DNA of 64,000 bases from Iris pallida (GCA_029216955.1 JANAVB010015600.1:36580614-36644613), one strand, 5' to 3'. Counted from the stretch's first letter, positions 44,984-60,593 are shown. The notes: generated by a model not told the origin, from the sequence alone. Made by a program: numbers and translations.

Positions 44984-45760
44984 TTAGATTCCGTGGAGGA
45001 CGCATTTTGAGAATTGCTTTAATTTTATCAGGATCAACATGGATACCTTGAGACCTTGAGAAGTGATGACAAATTCCAAAAATTTGTCGCTGGAAACCCC
45101 TAAGAAAGACTTAGTGGGGTTCATTTTTAGTTGATATTGACGCATCAACTCAAATACTGTCTTCAAGTCTTGGATGTGATCATCTTTTAATCGACTTTTG
45201 ACAGCAATATCATCCACATAAAATTTAACTATTTTTCGCAAATTTTCTTGAAAGATATTGCTCATGGCCCGTTGATACGTAGCACCAGCATTTTTCAGGC
45301 CAAAAGGTATAACCGTATAGCAATAAACTCCAAGGGGTGTACGGAAAGCGGTATGCTTTTCATCTCCTAGATGCATATTAATCTGATTGTATCCAGAGAA
45401 TCCGTCCATGAAAGACATTCGTTCAAAACCACATGTATTGTCTATCATGACATCAGTGATCGAAAGTGGAAATTCGTCTTTTGGACAAGCTGCGTTAAGA
45501 TCTCGAAAATCTATGCAGACTCGGACTTTTCTATTCTTCTTCATAACAGGAACAATGTTGGCAACCCAATCTGGGTGTTGTTTTTCACGAACAAAGCCAT
45601 ACGTAATCAGCTTTTTGACTTCTGCTTTAATTGCATCCATCATATCTGGTCGAAAATGCCGTTGTTGTTATTTTACAGGCTTGGCATTAGGAAGAATATT
45701 GAGCTTATGGGTAGCTATTTTAGGATCTAGACCTGGCATATCCTCATAGCTCCATGCAAA
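44984..45760 (-). pseudogene. Tat reverse transcriptase
   Basis: Upstream linker 'FAWSYEDMPG' is followed by RT motifs 'VRVCIDFRDLNAACPKDEFP', 'FMDGFSGYNQI', 'FRTPLGVYCYTVIPFGLKNA' and the active site FYVDDI (YVDD at 45209-45220), then 'NPTKSFLGV'. These define a Ty3/gypsy RT that copies the RNA genome into DNA. A TAA (45668) lies between linker and RT. An exact 8-bp tandem duplication ACCTTGAG (45045-45060) shifts the frame near the thumb. The catalytic aspartates are intact in sequence. Confidence 0.9.
45045..45060. repeat. Exact 8-bp tandem duplication causing an RT frameshift
   Basis: ACCTTGAG ACCTTGAG on the plus strand. Reading past one copy restores the pol frame downstream, so the duplication is the mutation. 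Confidence 0.85.
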
Positions 45761-45934
45761 TATGTTAATATATTCTTTTCTCAGCTTTATCAACTCTTTT
45801 TTTTCATCTTCAGAAAGGGTTTTGCTGATAAATATGGGCTTCGACGTAGTTTCGTCTCTAACATCAATCTGGATGACTTCATCTTCCGTGGGTGGCTATC
45901 GTTGTTTAAATCTAAGCTCCCACTGAGTATCCAT

Positions 45935-48076
45935 TTATTGGGCCCAAGGGTCATTTTCAAATATTTCAGACTTACTATCGGTTTGAACCATGTTGACCGA
46001 AAAGGTATGTTCAGATTCGACATAATGGACCCCGCCAGAATATGAGGATTGTAAAAAACTGGAAGAAAATTCTTCTTCTATATCTTCATTAAACATGTGG
46101 GGTATATCGGATTCAATAAACTGAATTTCTTCAGAATCTGAGGATTGTGAAGAACTAGAAGAAATTTTTTCTTGTATCTCTTCATTAAACATGTGGGATG
46201 GATCGTATCCCAAACTATGTCGGGTTCGTTGATAGAATGGATCACCATATAATGGTATTCGTCTACCTTTACCCTGATTAAGACCTAACATGGTTTTCAG
46301 ATCGTATCCCATATTGTGGATAATCTTAAGAGATTGTTGACTATATCTATCAACTCTGATTTTTCCCTTATCCTTCTCTTCGAGAATATCTGTCTCGATA
46401 ACAGGAATATTTCTGGCCAACCCAAACACAATTTGACGCTTATTTTTCTTATTAGACGGAACCACAAAATAAGATTCTTCGTGGCGTCTATAAGTTACAC
46501 AAGCTTGTGATAATGAGGTTACAGGTAGAAGATAAGGAGAAGATTTTAGGAACCTTTGAGCATAAGGTCCAACATCGACATGAGGAGGAAACGAATTCTC
46601 TTTATGATTAATATATAAGGTTTTCTCTGTATTTATGTCATTTTTATGTTGATGACTTTGGTTATCAGTAGATAAAGTCATTCTTTCAATAAATTTGACA
46701 GCCATATACTCCAAAAGAAAATCTTCATTGATATGAGAAAGTACAGAATGATCAATATTTATATTATTTACATATTGACTACTACGCTTTGGATCAATCA
46801 TTAATGGACCAGCATCCGTCTTCGGCGTAGATTTTTCGAGGTTGATGACCAATGGTTCTGGATCAGTTGTACGAGAAGTACGTCCTTTAACCTTGATCAT
46901 GAGAGGTTGAACTTGGCTCTTGATTGGAATTCTCACAGATACCTCAGACGAAGCTTGAGTTCTTCTTTTAACCTTAATCATCAAAGGTTGATCTTTGACA
47001 GGTTGGGGTTGAATTCGACCTTTGACTTTAATCTTCAAAGGTTGACCTTCCGAAGGCGATTGGTCCTCTGAAGGTGATTGTGCTTCTGGAGGTGATCGAT
47101 CTTCGACTATATCTGAGATCTTCTTCACATGCTCCTGTGTATAGAGTATCGAATCAGAGAAATAAGCTTCGACACCTTTGAACGGATTGAGATCTGCAAA
47201 TTCAGTCTTTACAATACCCTGAGAATCCACATATTTAAAGTACTGATGTAGAGTTGAAGGAACAATGTTATGCTCATGTATCCAGGGTCTTCCAAGGAGG
47301 ATATTGTAAGACACGTCTGAGTTGATGACATAGAAAGTAGCCATTGTTCGAAGATCACCAATTTGAATCCTCAGACGAATTTTTCCCAATGGTTTACTCT
47401 TTCCAGAGTTAAAACCAACAATTGTTATACTAGTGTATGTCAACTCACTAGTAGGAATCCTCAATGGTCGCATCATACTTTGGAGAATAATGCTGATAGA
47501 AGACCCAGGATCGATGTAAATTTTGTCAATTTCAGTAGAGTCAATATATCCTGTATAACACAAAGGCCTGTCATGTCTATTATGCTTCAACAACATATTT
47601 TCTTGTGTGAAGGTAATGTTAGGAATTAATTCCATCACACTATGACATTGAGGACACGACACTAGTATATTATCAGGACCCTTGAGTTGAGCTAAGCAAG
47701 AATCTGCTTGTAGTAGAGCTTCGCTCAGAGTTTCTCGACTTTCTTTAGAAAGACGAAGTAACTCAAAGATAGGGAGTCTACCCGGAGTATTAGCTAATTG
47801 GGCTAGAATGTCAAACTTGTAGGACTTCATCACCACCCCCTGACTTGAAGTAGATTTCAGTGGGACGTCAAAGCGTACTGCCTTATGTTTCCCCTTTTCA
47901 ACCATAGATGGTTTAGAAGATTTTGCCTCAGCAGGAATAGAAGATGGCTGAGCTGGAAGTGTTTCAACAACGTCCTCTGCTTCTTTCAAAGTTCCCTCAT
48001 AATCTTTGTGGTACTCTTTACCTGATCTCGTACCAGCAAAAGTTTTCTCTTCAGATTCGGGAGAATGAAGTACCAT
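45935..48076 (-). pseudogene. Tat protease and linker region with G-patch-like motif
   Basis: A 713-codon open stretch in the gag-pol frame. At residues 188-193 IDPGSS resembles the D-S/T-G active site of retroviral aspartic proteases, with Pro replacing Ser/Thr, and 'NILLGRPWIH' (about 75 residues on) fits the protease flap-to-helix region. Three repeats of 'QPLMIKVKGR' type follow. A G-patch-like stretch 'NMGYDLKTMLGLNQGKGRR' comes next, followed by two 'HMFNE(E/D)I(Q/E)E' repeats. Protease would process the polyprotein; a G-patch suggests RNA binding. TAA at 45935 and TAG at 45896 separate it from RT. Confidence 0.75.
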
Positions 48077-48413
48077 ATTACAAGATTTAGTCTTCTTTCC
48101 CTTAGTCTTCTTCTTGTGAGGATTTTTGTGAGGGACCTCAAATCCTAATCCGACGGTAGATTTTTGACCTTGAATTTGTAAAGGAAGTCACATTCCTTTA
48201 TCATAATTCAAGCCTTCCGCTTTTTGAAAGTCATAGCCCATCTTTTTTATGAGATGGACTGATTGTTGACTGTACATATGAGTGGGTAGCGGACTTCTGA
48301 CGGATGATCCAACAGAGGAAGAAGGAACAGAGACCTCTGCAGTCACAAGAGTAGGGGCTTTTAGGATAGGAGGTGAAATCCCTACAGGAGCTTTCTCATA
48401 GGCAGCAAAAACT

Positions 48414-50450
48414 TGTTACGCCCTGTACAAAGGGACACTATTCATTGCTAACCATTGCTGATGAGTAAGTTTGAGTTTGGTAGGAGGAGCTAAACTTAGA
48501 GGGCATATATTCAAACCCCTTAGTCTATCCTCCAAAGGAATACCATCCCATAGATGATCCAAATCATCATGGTCTGGAGTAACAATATGAGAAATCATAT
48601 TACAGGTTTTGACTTTTCTACCTTTCTTAGATTTTGAAGTTATACTTTTATTCTCCATTTTAGGTATTAAGTCAGGGTGTACCCACATGATTTCACGAAT
48701 TTTCAATGTTAGAGACAATAGTCCTTCATTTTGCTCTCTAGCAGGCGAGATATACATAATCTTCATCGTCGCCTTTGGAATTGGGATAATCCCATCTGGA
48801 ACTTGCTGTGGAGGAAAACCTCCAAATTGAAGAGCAATTATATTGGTTGTGACTGTATGCTCATCATTGGTTAAAGCGATGGCATTAGCATTTATCAACT
48901 CTTGGATTTTCTTCTTCAAGACATAGCAAGCCTTGGTAGGATGATTTATGTATCTATGATAGATACACTATTTGAGATTATCAGTCAGATTCACCTCATT
49001 AGGTTTTTTTGGTTCTGGAATCTGGAGTTTGCCACCCTTCACCAGACATTGGAATATCCCTGGGATATTACTGTCATCGAAAGAGTACTCTTCTTTTGGC
49101 TTAGAAGACTCCGGATTAATTGGCGTCATTTTGGGTTTTAAAAGGTTCACCACTAAGGTTTCCTTCCCTTTTGTATTACGATTGCCGGAATTGTTACTTG
49201 AAGAGGTTTTCTTCCCTTTGTCTTTTGAGGCGAAGATCATCCCATGTTCACGAGCCAACCTACCATTGGTCTCGGCTGAAACTGCTGCTATAATGAACGA
49301 GACCCAATCTGTGAATTGAGAACCCGTAAAAAAAGCAATGGTTGGTCGCAGATTCATTTTGCATGTGTCAATTAATGCTGAATCTGGCATACCAGGAGGC
49401 ATTTTCAAGGTAGCCTGTCGAAAACGTTCAATAAACGTCCGAGTATCCTCTTTCTCTTTCTGTTTAATTTCTATTAAGGAAGTCATATTCATGTCCATGC
49501 CTCCTTCATAGAAACGAGAGAGAAACATTGCTTTAAATTCGTTAAAAGACGAAATACAATTATCGGGCAAACTGTGATACCAGTTGTATGCAGAACCCGT
49601 CAAACACCCAATGAAGACTCGGGTGAGAAGAGCATCTTTCTTCTGCAAATGTACAGTCATAATATCAAAATAATTGATATACTGACTAGGAGATGCCTTT
49701 CCATCAAATAACACCATGGATTGTGGCTTGAACTTTGGAGGAAAGGGCACATCATTCCAATGAGGAGGATAAGGTTGCTTAATCCCTAACCTTTGGAGCT
49801 GATCCTTGTGCTTAAGAACTTCAAACTGTGCTTTTAGCTCACGTACTGCTTGAATAGCTTCACTAGTTTGAGGAAGCATATTTGATTGAATAGTAGTTGG
49901 ATGTACCGAAACCCCCACCAGAGGTGATACATCCTCTGGAATAAAAGGATCAGGAGATGTAGAATTCTGGTTAACAGCAGGCGCTTGATTAAGATTGTTC
50001 AAAGGTATGTCAACCCTTTGACTATCTTGAGTTGGGGGCAGTTACTGGTGTTATCACTACCGGTTGGACTTTTTGCTGAGCTGTTATAATCTGATGCATA
50101 TTTTGCATCATAGCAAGCATGTCCTTTATTGATTGCTCCACCGCAGACAAAATTTTTTCTGTGTTAGAAGTAGACGTCTCCGGTTTATCTCCAATAGCAT
50201 AGGATTCAACTTCTCTTGAGCATATGGAAGGATTGGTGTAGAGATAGGAATCCACACTATCAGTTTCTGACTCCAAAGATTGAGTACCTCCAGCTTTTGA
50301 ATATGAAGATTGCAACGATCTTTGACTTTTCGAACGAGTATTTTGATATACCCCTTTAAAACTGTCCAGGAGTCGGTTGAACTGTTGTTGACTTGGAGTT
50401 CGGGACGAATTACGTCTTGGACATCGTCTTCTATTGATATGAGATGCCAT
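48414..50450 (-). pseudogene. gag: Tat gag
   Basis: ATG at 50450 (MASHINRRRC...) starts 43 nt after the double stop of ORF1. Near 50034-50038 a run of five G (C on the sense strand) shifts the frame by one base. Beyond it come capsid motifs 'FDGKASPSQYINYFDIM', 'AYNWYHSLP' and 'EFKAMFLSRFYEG'. TAG at 48968 is followed in frame by CIYHRYINHPTKAC, a CX2HX4HX4C knuckle variant. The tail continues to TAA 48416, then past TGA 48188 with a first G-patch-like 'KKMGYDFQKAEGLNYDKGM'. Gag would form particles and bind the RNA. Confidence 0.8.
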
Positions 50451-51004
50451 GTTGACCGAAGCATAGGCCAACTCATGTTCTTGGTCATCAATCTATTACT
50501 GAGGCACATTGTAGCTTAATCGATCAAAAATTGACCGTTTAGAAGCAGAACAGTAACATTTGATTACAATCTGGTGACACTCACAATGATGATTTTCTTG
50601 GAGGAGTGTCACAGGAGATTTTCTGTTTTTAAGCTTTTGTACAAGTAACTCGCGTAAATCAGAAGGAGTAGAAGGAGTTGTCTTCTTTATTACATTTGGG
50701 ACAAAAAAATGTTTAGTCCCTTGCGTATAAAGAAGGTTACTGGCTTCATTAGCAGAACCAAATTGTATGTTTTTACGCGCTTGGAGTTGTCTGCGTAAAT
50801 CCTGAAATTTTTGTGCACAAAGAACTCCATCAGCATTACGCATAATTTAAAGGTTTGGTACTCTGCGTAAAGCAGTATAAGAGGGTTGTTGGTAAAAAAC
50901 TGAAGTTTTACCAACAACAGAAGTCTTGTTTTTACGCTGCATGCATGTAGGCAAATTCACTTTAGATGCAAAAGCATCATTGTGAACTTTATCTACCATG
51001 TCAC

Positions 51005-51340
51005 CGACAAGAGATTTGCCTTTACGCGTAGAGCACAAAACAGAGACATCTGCCACGTCACAGACGGAAGGTTTGCCTTTACGCGCAGAGCACAAGACTT
51101 GAGTGTCTACCACGTCACAGACGGGAGACTGATTTTTACGTACAGGGCGTAAGAGTTGGGTTTCTACCACGTCACAGACGGGAGACTGATTTTTATACGC
51201 AGGGCGTAAGAGTTGGGTGTCTACCACGTCATAGACGGGAGACTGATTTTTACGCAAAGGGCGTAAGAGTTGGGTGTCTTTCACGTCACAGACGGAAGAC
51301 TGATTTTTACGTCCAGGGCACAACACTGAAGTAGGAACTG
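51005..51340. repeat. 60-bp tandem repeat x6 within ORF1
   Basis: Units contain 'accacgtcacagacggga' and 'gactgatttttacg' and keep a multiple of three, so they encode a 20-residue protein repeat. Differences between units are mostly single bases. Confidence 0.85.
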
Positions 51341-51613
51341 CCTCGTCACAGACGGGAGCCCCTACAACAGTAGTGGAAAGAATTCCCTTGCCTTTAGAGA
51401 CAGCAGAAAGATCAGAGGATGTATTGGACTTAGGAATCCAAAATTTTCTCACCTTTCGTGATTTTTGCACATTGGAGTAGCGAGTACTACCCCTAGTGCG
51501 AAGCATTTCCTCGTAAGCAGTCTGATCGAATTGTACGACCAGAGTCTTCTTTGTCAATCCAATCAACACATCATCGTATTGAGCAAATGCCTTCTCGTCA
51601 GAGGAGAAAGTCG

Positions 51614-51631
51614 TCCCCAGCAGAGTTGCCA
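51614..51631 (-). other. Tat primer-binding site (Arg-tRNA type)
   Basis: The minus strand reads TGGCAACTCTGCTGGGGA three bases inside the 5' LTR, very like the TGGCGACTC(T/C)GCTGGGGA site of Ogre/Tat elements that use tRNA-Arg. The tRNA assignment comes from family knowledge. Confidence 0.7.
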
Positions 51632-51634
51632 TTT

Positions 51635-52765
51635 TGTTTCACTTAACAAAATGCCTAAAATTAGCTTTTGAAAGAAAACGAAAAAAAGTACAAAAGTACA
51701 AGTAGATTCTGGAGAGTATTGCTGTAGAAGTCTGATCTGAGAGCGATCACTTTGTTCCTTGGACCACAAGATGATGATGAAGAGAACTGCTTAAGGAAGA
51801 TGAACAATCGAAAGAACAAAGTCACCAGAAAGGTATCGACACAACGACACTGATGGCACAGTCGAATGCTTTCCTGCTTTGCTTCACCCTGTTCTTGAGA
51901 AAAAAGTTGAAGAAATGCTTCTGGGAAATATCACTCTAAAAGTATGAGTTTTCTCAGAATCTCCTTCCCTCTATCTCTCTGTTAATCTCTGATTTGTTAA
52001 AAATAAGTCTATTTATAGACTAGACCCTCTGTGAGTAAAAAACAACAGTTGGGTCTCTACGCAAGTAACTGCCATCCATGATTGGAAATCAATCTTTACG
52101 CGTGATGACACGTGTCCCATGTAGAGTTTTGATCTCTACGCAAGGAGACACGTGTCTCACAACTTCAACAATATGAGGAGAGCACGTACACACGTTCCTC
52201 GATAAGTGTGGCATGAAAGCCATATATGCAGACCACGTTCTCACAAAGCCAGAAAAGATTGGGCGTAAAAATAGCCCAAAACAAACTTCCTGCGTAAAGT
52301 AGCAGACTGGGCGTAAAATAACCCAAATAGACTTCCTATGTAAAGTGGCTGAAAAGTGGCCTTGAGCGTATAATTAGCTCAAATAAACTCTACGCACATA
52401 AAAGCCTTGAGCGTAAAAGCTCGAATAGCTTTCATACATAAAGGAAGCGGTCTCTTGAGCGTAAAGTAGCCCATCTGCACGCTAAACGACAAGTGTTGGG
52501 TTTGGTAAAAAAAATCTTCTCGACTTCTATGCAATGTTCTGTCAGAAAATCATACTGTCAGATCAATATCACGCGCATTAAATACAGTCTGACAGCCTGT
52601 CGCCCTCGCGTAAAGTTTGAGTATAGCTCTTGCATAAAAGAGCTCACGTAGAATTTGAATCTGACTCAAATAGAGTCTTTTAATGAGCCTTGCGTAGAGT
52701 CCGACTTTGCGTAAAATTCTCAATTTCTTTGACTTGATCTAGGAAATTTATTTTATGCTTCTACA
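51635..52765 (-). mobile_element. Tat element 5' LTR, 1131 bp
   Basis: The plus strand runs TGTTTCACTTAAC...GCTTCTACA. It pairs with 23678-24798/36669-36671 and is followed by the ACATA duplication (52766-52770). It carries the hairpin array and the sense promoter TATA. Confidence 0.9.
52010..52017 (-). promoter_or_regulatory. TATA box of the Tat sense promoter
   Basis: TATAAATA on the minus strand, within 'agtctataaatagactta'-like sequence. It is conserved in the 3' LTR at 24044-24051. Confidence 0.6.
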
Positions 52766-56402
<3,637 letters not shown>

Positions 56403-57768
56403 TCCTACCTGACTTATAAAATTTTTGTCCTTGAAATTAAAAAAAAAATCTTAATATCAAGAATACAAAAATTATTACCAAGAGAGAGCGGGTTCAAATC
56501 AAAACTTATATCCAAAAAGGTGGAGGGATGGATGTCACATGAACCCAAATTGTCGTCATATTCTTCAAGTTGGGGTATTGTTCATTCAAGGCCCTACCCA
56601 ACTTATAGAAGTTGGCTAACCGTGAGAATTGTCGTTCCAAAACTTCTGAGAAGGACAATTCCTAGGAAGAGACACGAGAATATTGGACCCTGACCCTGGT
56701 CACAAATTCTAAGTGAGCGAAAATATGGTAATGGCGTTCTTGGTCGATAACTTCTATAGGAGGATTGATACAATCTAACATCGTTTCCATCAGCCATGCT
56801 CTCAACAAGATGGTAGGAATCTTATGTTCGAATATAACTTAAATGTGTTGGTTCAACAGGATTTTTAGTCTTCATCTAATCGTGGGTACTATGAGATGAT
56901 ATTGAAGAAGTTAGGGAAGGATGAGTTAAGAATCTATAATAAGTACAGAAACCTTGCTATAGAGTATGATTTGGCAAGGGTTTGAAACTTTTACGTCAAA
57001 ATGACTTGTGGGTGCGGGATGGATTGTTTTGGTGCGGTGTAGGAGGCATATGCTTGCTTGGGTGGAAAGCATACGTCATAGATTTGATTCATGGGTCATG
57101 GGTATTCAGTTTGTTTAAGGAAATGAGTCGAATTCACACAAGTAAAATCATATAAGACAAAAATAGGCCTCTATGGTTTGTTCTAAGGAAAATATGTCAT
57201 ACATGTGGTATAATTGAAATGGTGCACATAAAAGTGTGTTTGTTTGGGACATGTATGTCATGTGTGTAGCTTGATTCGTCTAGTTCATGAATATAAAATT
57301 TGTCGAAAGGACAATGCTAGTATTGTGCTCCCAATATCAAAGTCACGGTCGAGGGTATCAAATATTACGGATAGGAGTGAGCGTTATGAACCATTGTTTT
57401 ATTAGTTTAAATGGGAACCAATCTATCCCAATCATTTGCAAATTCTCATAGAGCTTGCCTACACACTTCGGGAATTCCGTTCTTGAAATTGAACTAAGGC
57501 ACGATTCTATGATAGAGGAAATTTAAAAAATCAAAGTCGCGATCTTTTACTACGGTTATCTAAACACACAAGCAAAGGGATATAAGATACAATATGAAGA
57601 TCGTATCGCAACTTCCAACCAGATGGAAGGGCGGTTACGAATGATTCCATTCTAGGAGATAAGAGTACGCTAAGTTCAAGGTTCTACCCAACTTATAGAA
57701 ATTTGGTTAATCATGAAAGGCACGATAATAAGACTTATAAGAAGATCAAATTTCCAAGGAGATGTATG

Positions 57769-58432
57769 TAGGGCTGCAATGAGCCAAGCCGTTCGCGAGC
57801 TGCTCGAAGCTCGGCTCGATAAACGCTCGTTTGAGCTCGGTTCGTTTAGTAAACAAGCTGAGCTCAAACTTCATTTTCGAGCTCGTTTAATAAACAAGCC
57901 AAGCTCAAGCTTAGAAGTACTCGGCTCATTTGAGCTCGCGAGCTGGCTCGTTGATGAGCTTGCGAGCTGGCTCGTTGAGAAGCTCGTTTAGGAGCTTGTT
58001 TAGAAGCTCGTTTGTTCTTTGTTGAATTCTAAATATATGTATATTTGTGTGCATTACATATTTATATGTCCTTAATAATTGAGATTACGGAACTTTTTTA
58101 ATTAAATTTTTATAAATAAATTATTAATATTACAGGTACTTGAATTCAAACCTAACTAAATTGAAATCGAACTCGTTAAGCTTGAAATCAAGCTTAACGA
58201 GCTTGATTTTGAGCTTATCAAGCTTGTTTATCAAGCTTGAATCAAGCTTACTTATCAAGCCAAGCTCGAGCTCAAACCAAGACAAGCTCAAGCTTAATAT
58301 AAACAAGCTCAAGCCAAGCTCAAGTTCTAAAATAAAAAATTTATCAAGCTCGAGCTTGAGCTCGATTAATTTTAGTCAATCCAAGCTCAAGCTTACAAAA
58401 GCTTGGCTCGACTTGGCTCGTTTGCAGCCCTA
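57769..58432. mobile_element. Non-autonomous hAT element, 664 bp
   Basis: Terminal inverted repeats TAGGGCTGCAATGAGCCAAG and, from the right, TAGGGCTGCAAACGAGCCAAG are flanked by perfect 8-bp duplications GATGTATG (57761-57768 and 58433-58440). The interior is full of 'gagctcg', 'aagcttgag' and 'caagctc' words in both orientations, so much of it can fold back. No transposase. Confidence 0.9.
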
Positions 58433-60564
58433 GATGTATGTAAGTAAGAGGTACTTCGAATCACAGTCACAGACTCTATAGAAAACTTGGGTATTACTTA
58501 TTTAGCATTACTCCTATATGGACCACCTTTTATCAAAACACTAGAAGAGGTCTTGGTCAAGCACAACTGGAAACGAGTTAGTTCAGTAGGATTCTATTCA
58601 TTGCATAACATATGCTACCAGAGATATGGTTTAAAGAATTTATGGAAGAAGGATTAGTGGGCAAGAGATGGGAACTATAAAATAGGTGTAGGAGTCTACT
58701 TCATAAAGTTTGGATTTATAGTCCAAGTATGGCAATATGTAACGGGTGGGTTCAACTGGGTGTTAATGGGTTCTCTGTTTGGACATTAATCTTTGATTGG
58801 ATAAATCTTGGGTTTAATCTATATTGGATGGACAAGGTTCCATAAAATTAACCTAAAATATTCCTATTAGGTCAGGGTATCCTAGAATAGGTTCAAACTC
58901 AAGTGGTTGTGTTATTTGTCATTCTGGTTGGTTAACTAGGTTCCTTAAGCCCAAAATACGCATTCTGTGACTTTTATGTTTAAACAACACATGAAGACCC
59001 AATTGAGTGGCATACTAGTGACAAGTGCATAGTGGGCTTTGAGTAGGTCACAACCATATATTGGGTCGAAAGGGTTGAGCCAAGGTTGAGTCTCTAATTG
59101 TAGTCGAAAAATATATCAGTATCATGGTATGGGTTAGAGTGAAGCCTTTTTATCCTGAAAGTCGTATCATAAAAATAGAGTACAAGGGAACGTGTTTTAG
59201 TGGGACATGATATGTCTACATGAAGGTGGAGTCATCTATGTCTTGCATGTAAAATTTGTTGGAAGGTAACAGCTGGTCTCGTGCTTTAAATATTAATGTC
59301 ACGGTCGGGGACACCAAACGATCTAAATGGAAAGTGGGAGTTCGTGGGGCACTAGTTATCATCCTAATAGAAATCAACATATCCTGATCAATCAGTAATC
59401 TTGTAACTCATAAAATTTTAGAAGGCTTAGAATATATTCACCCTAAAATTTCTTTCTCTGAATTAAAACTAAGGCACGGTTTTAAGATTAATGAGGTCAA
59501 AAAATTTCAAAGTTGAGGTATCGTGCTTGGGCTTTGAGTATAAAGGAATACTACACAATGTGATAGATAACTTGATACGGTAGATATGAATCAATTGGAA
59601 GGTGGTTCTCCGATTTTGAATAGATGGAATGATTGCGTATATATAGCTTTCATGGCCATAGGTGGTATGGCAAAATAAGGAAGACATTCCGGGTATATTT
59701 TTCCTCAAATATGAGCATTTGTTTTTTTGCAGTAAGTAAAAGCAAAAAACAAACAATAAAGAGTTCAAGGGGGAGAGAATCAATGCGAATACGGGGTTCC
59801 AAGGACGATTGAATAATTTAAAAAGAGTGGTCAAGGCAGTTGTAGATAAGTTCATAGAGACACCTATATCTTAATCCACGTGGGATAATTATATGAAGAG
59901 CGAACCATGTGCACTAAGGTTGATCAGACCATAATACACCGATTCTAATTAGATAATATATTAGTGGGCGTCCCTAATAAACCATGTCTTGAAAAAGATC
60001 GATCAAGAATAAGCTTGCAAAAACTAGGCTATAATAGCAGCTTTAGTCAAGGTAGTCCAAAATTATAAGTACGCAAGATTATGATTGAAAGAATGCACTA
60101 GTAGTTCAAGTTTTCTTAAGAATCTAAGTCTCGTCCATTGTTCCTGCTTATACAGTCATCCTACTTTGTCATGTCTAAAGCTTTTCTCGACCAATTGGGA
60201 TATGAACCTCTAAGCTCTATAGTCGAGGCAATTACCCTAGTATCTTTTTTTAATGGGTCGTAAGGGCAAAGAGAGGGATAGGTCATGAGGCATTATACCC
60301 AACTTATAGGGGCTCAATTAGTAGGGTGATTGAGCAATAAAATACGTATACCTACTATGAGTCATCTTTCTAACCTTTATCAAGCACGGAAGGAAAGATA
60401 CGAATTATGGTAGAAAGGGATCAAACAAGAGGCAAATCAAAGCTGTCAAACAAGAGTTCAAAAATGGAATTCAATGGTGGAGGATCAAGTATGTAGTTGA
60501 GACCCTAGACTCTAATCCTACATGTAGACTCACATCGGTACAGTAACGTAACCGAAGTGATAAA

Positions 60565-60585
60565 CTCGACCTACATGGGCCACCA
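60565..60585 (-). other. Candidate primer-binding site of the level-1 element
   Basis: The minus strand reads TGGTGGCCCATGTAGGTCG, 8 nt inside the 5' LTR. It matches the gag-only element's TGGTGGCCCATGCAGGTCG at the equivalent position. Confidence 0.5.
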
Positions 60586-60593
60586 TAAAAATA

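Larger units (their letters stand above)
50496..51632 (-). pseudogene. Tat ORF1 (upstream extra ORF) with 20-residue repeats
   Basis: An open frame lies between 5' LTR and gag, as in Ogre elements. Its ATG (51632-51630) overlaps the first two bases of the primer-binding site. After 90 residues a 20-residue unit of type 'RKNQSPVCDVVDTQLLRP' repeats about six times (51005-51340, 60-bp unit). A TAA at 50847-50849 interrupts it; the frame then continues 115 codons to adjacent stops TAA-TAG (50498-50493). No domain was recognised. Because it ends in two consecutive stops before gag, I treat it as a separate gene, not a gag extension. Confidence 0.65.
23678..52765 (-). mobile_element. Tat/Ogre-lineage Ty3/gypsy retrotransposon (level 2), about 17.2 kb without its insertion
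   Basis: Near-identical LTRs of about 1.12 kb (left 23678-24798 plus 36669-36671, right 51635-52765) have TGT...ACA ends. A perfect ACATA duplication flanks the whole (23673-23677 and 52766-52770). Minus-strand order is 5' LTR, primer site, ORF1, gag, protease, RT, RNase H, second RNase H, integrase, then an antisense gene, polypurine tract and 3' LTR. Dual RNase H, large size, upstream ORF1 and an additional antisense ORF are known Tat/Ogre traits. All reading frames are interrupted, so it is non-autonomous now. An 11.9-kb gag-only element sits in its 3' LTR. Confidence 0.9.
56403..60593 (-). mobile_element. Level-1 LARD-like element: internal region, non-coding
   Basis: 4.2 kb between the two LTRs, including a 664-bp hAT insertion. 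I see no gag, protease, RT, RNase H or integrase motif in any frame. Two diverged direct copies of a unit of about 1.1-1.3 kb make up most of it: 56575-57665 and 57666-59645, sharing 'ctacccaacttatagaa', 'tcacggtcg(a/g)gg' and 'actaaggcacg(a/g)tt'. A third partial copy begins near 60285. Confidence 0.65.

Noticed and set aside
51005..51340. Regular 60-bp array that could suggest a CRISPR
   Set aside because: Units are contiguous, with no unique spacers, encode a protein repeat, and the DNA is plant.
59469..59855. 128-codon minus-strand frame in the level-1 interior
   Set aside because: No gag or pol motif; low-complexity composition in a region otherwise lacking coding.
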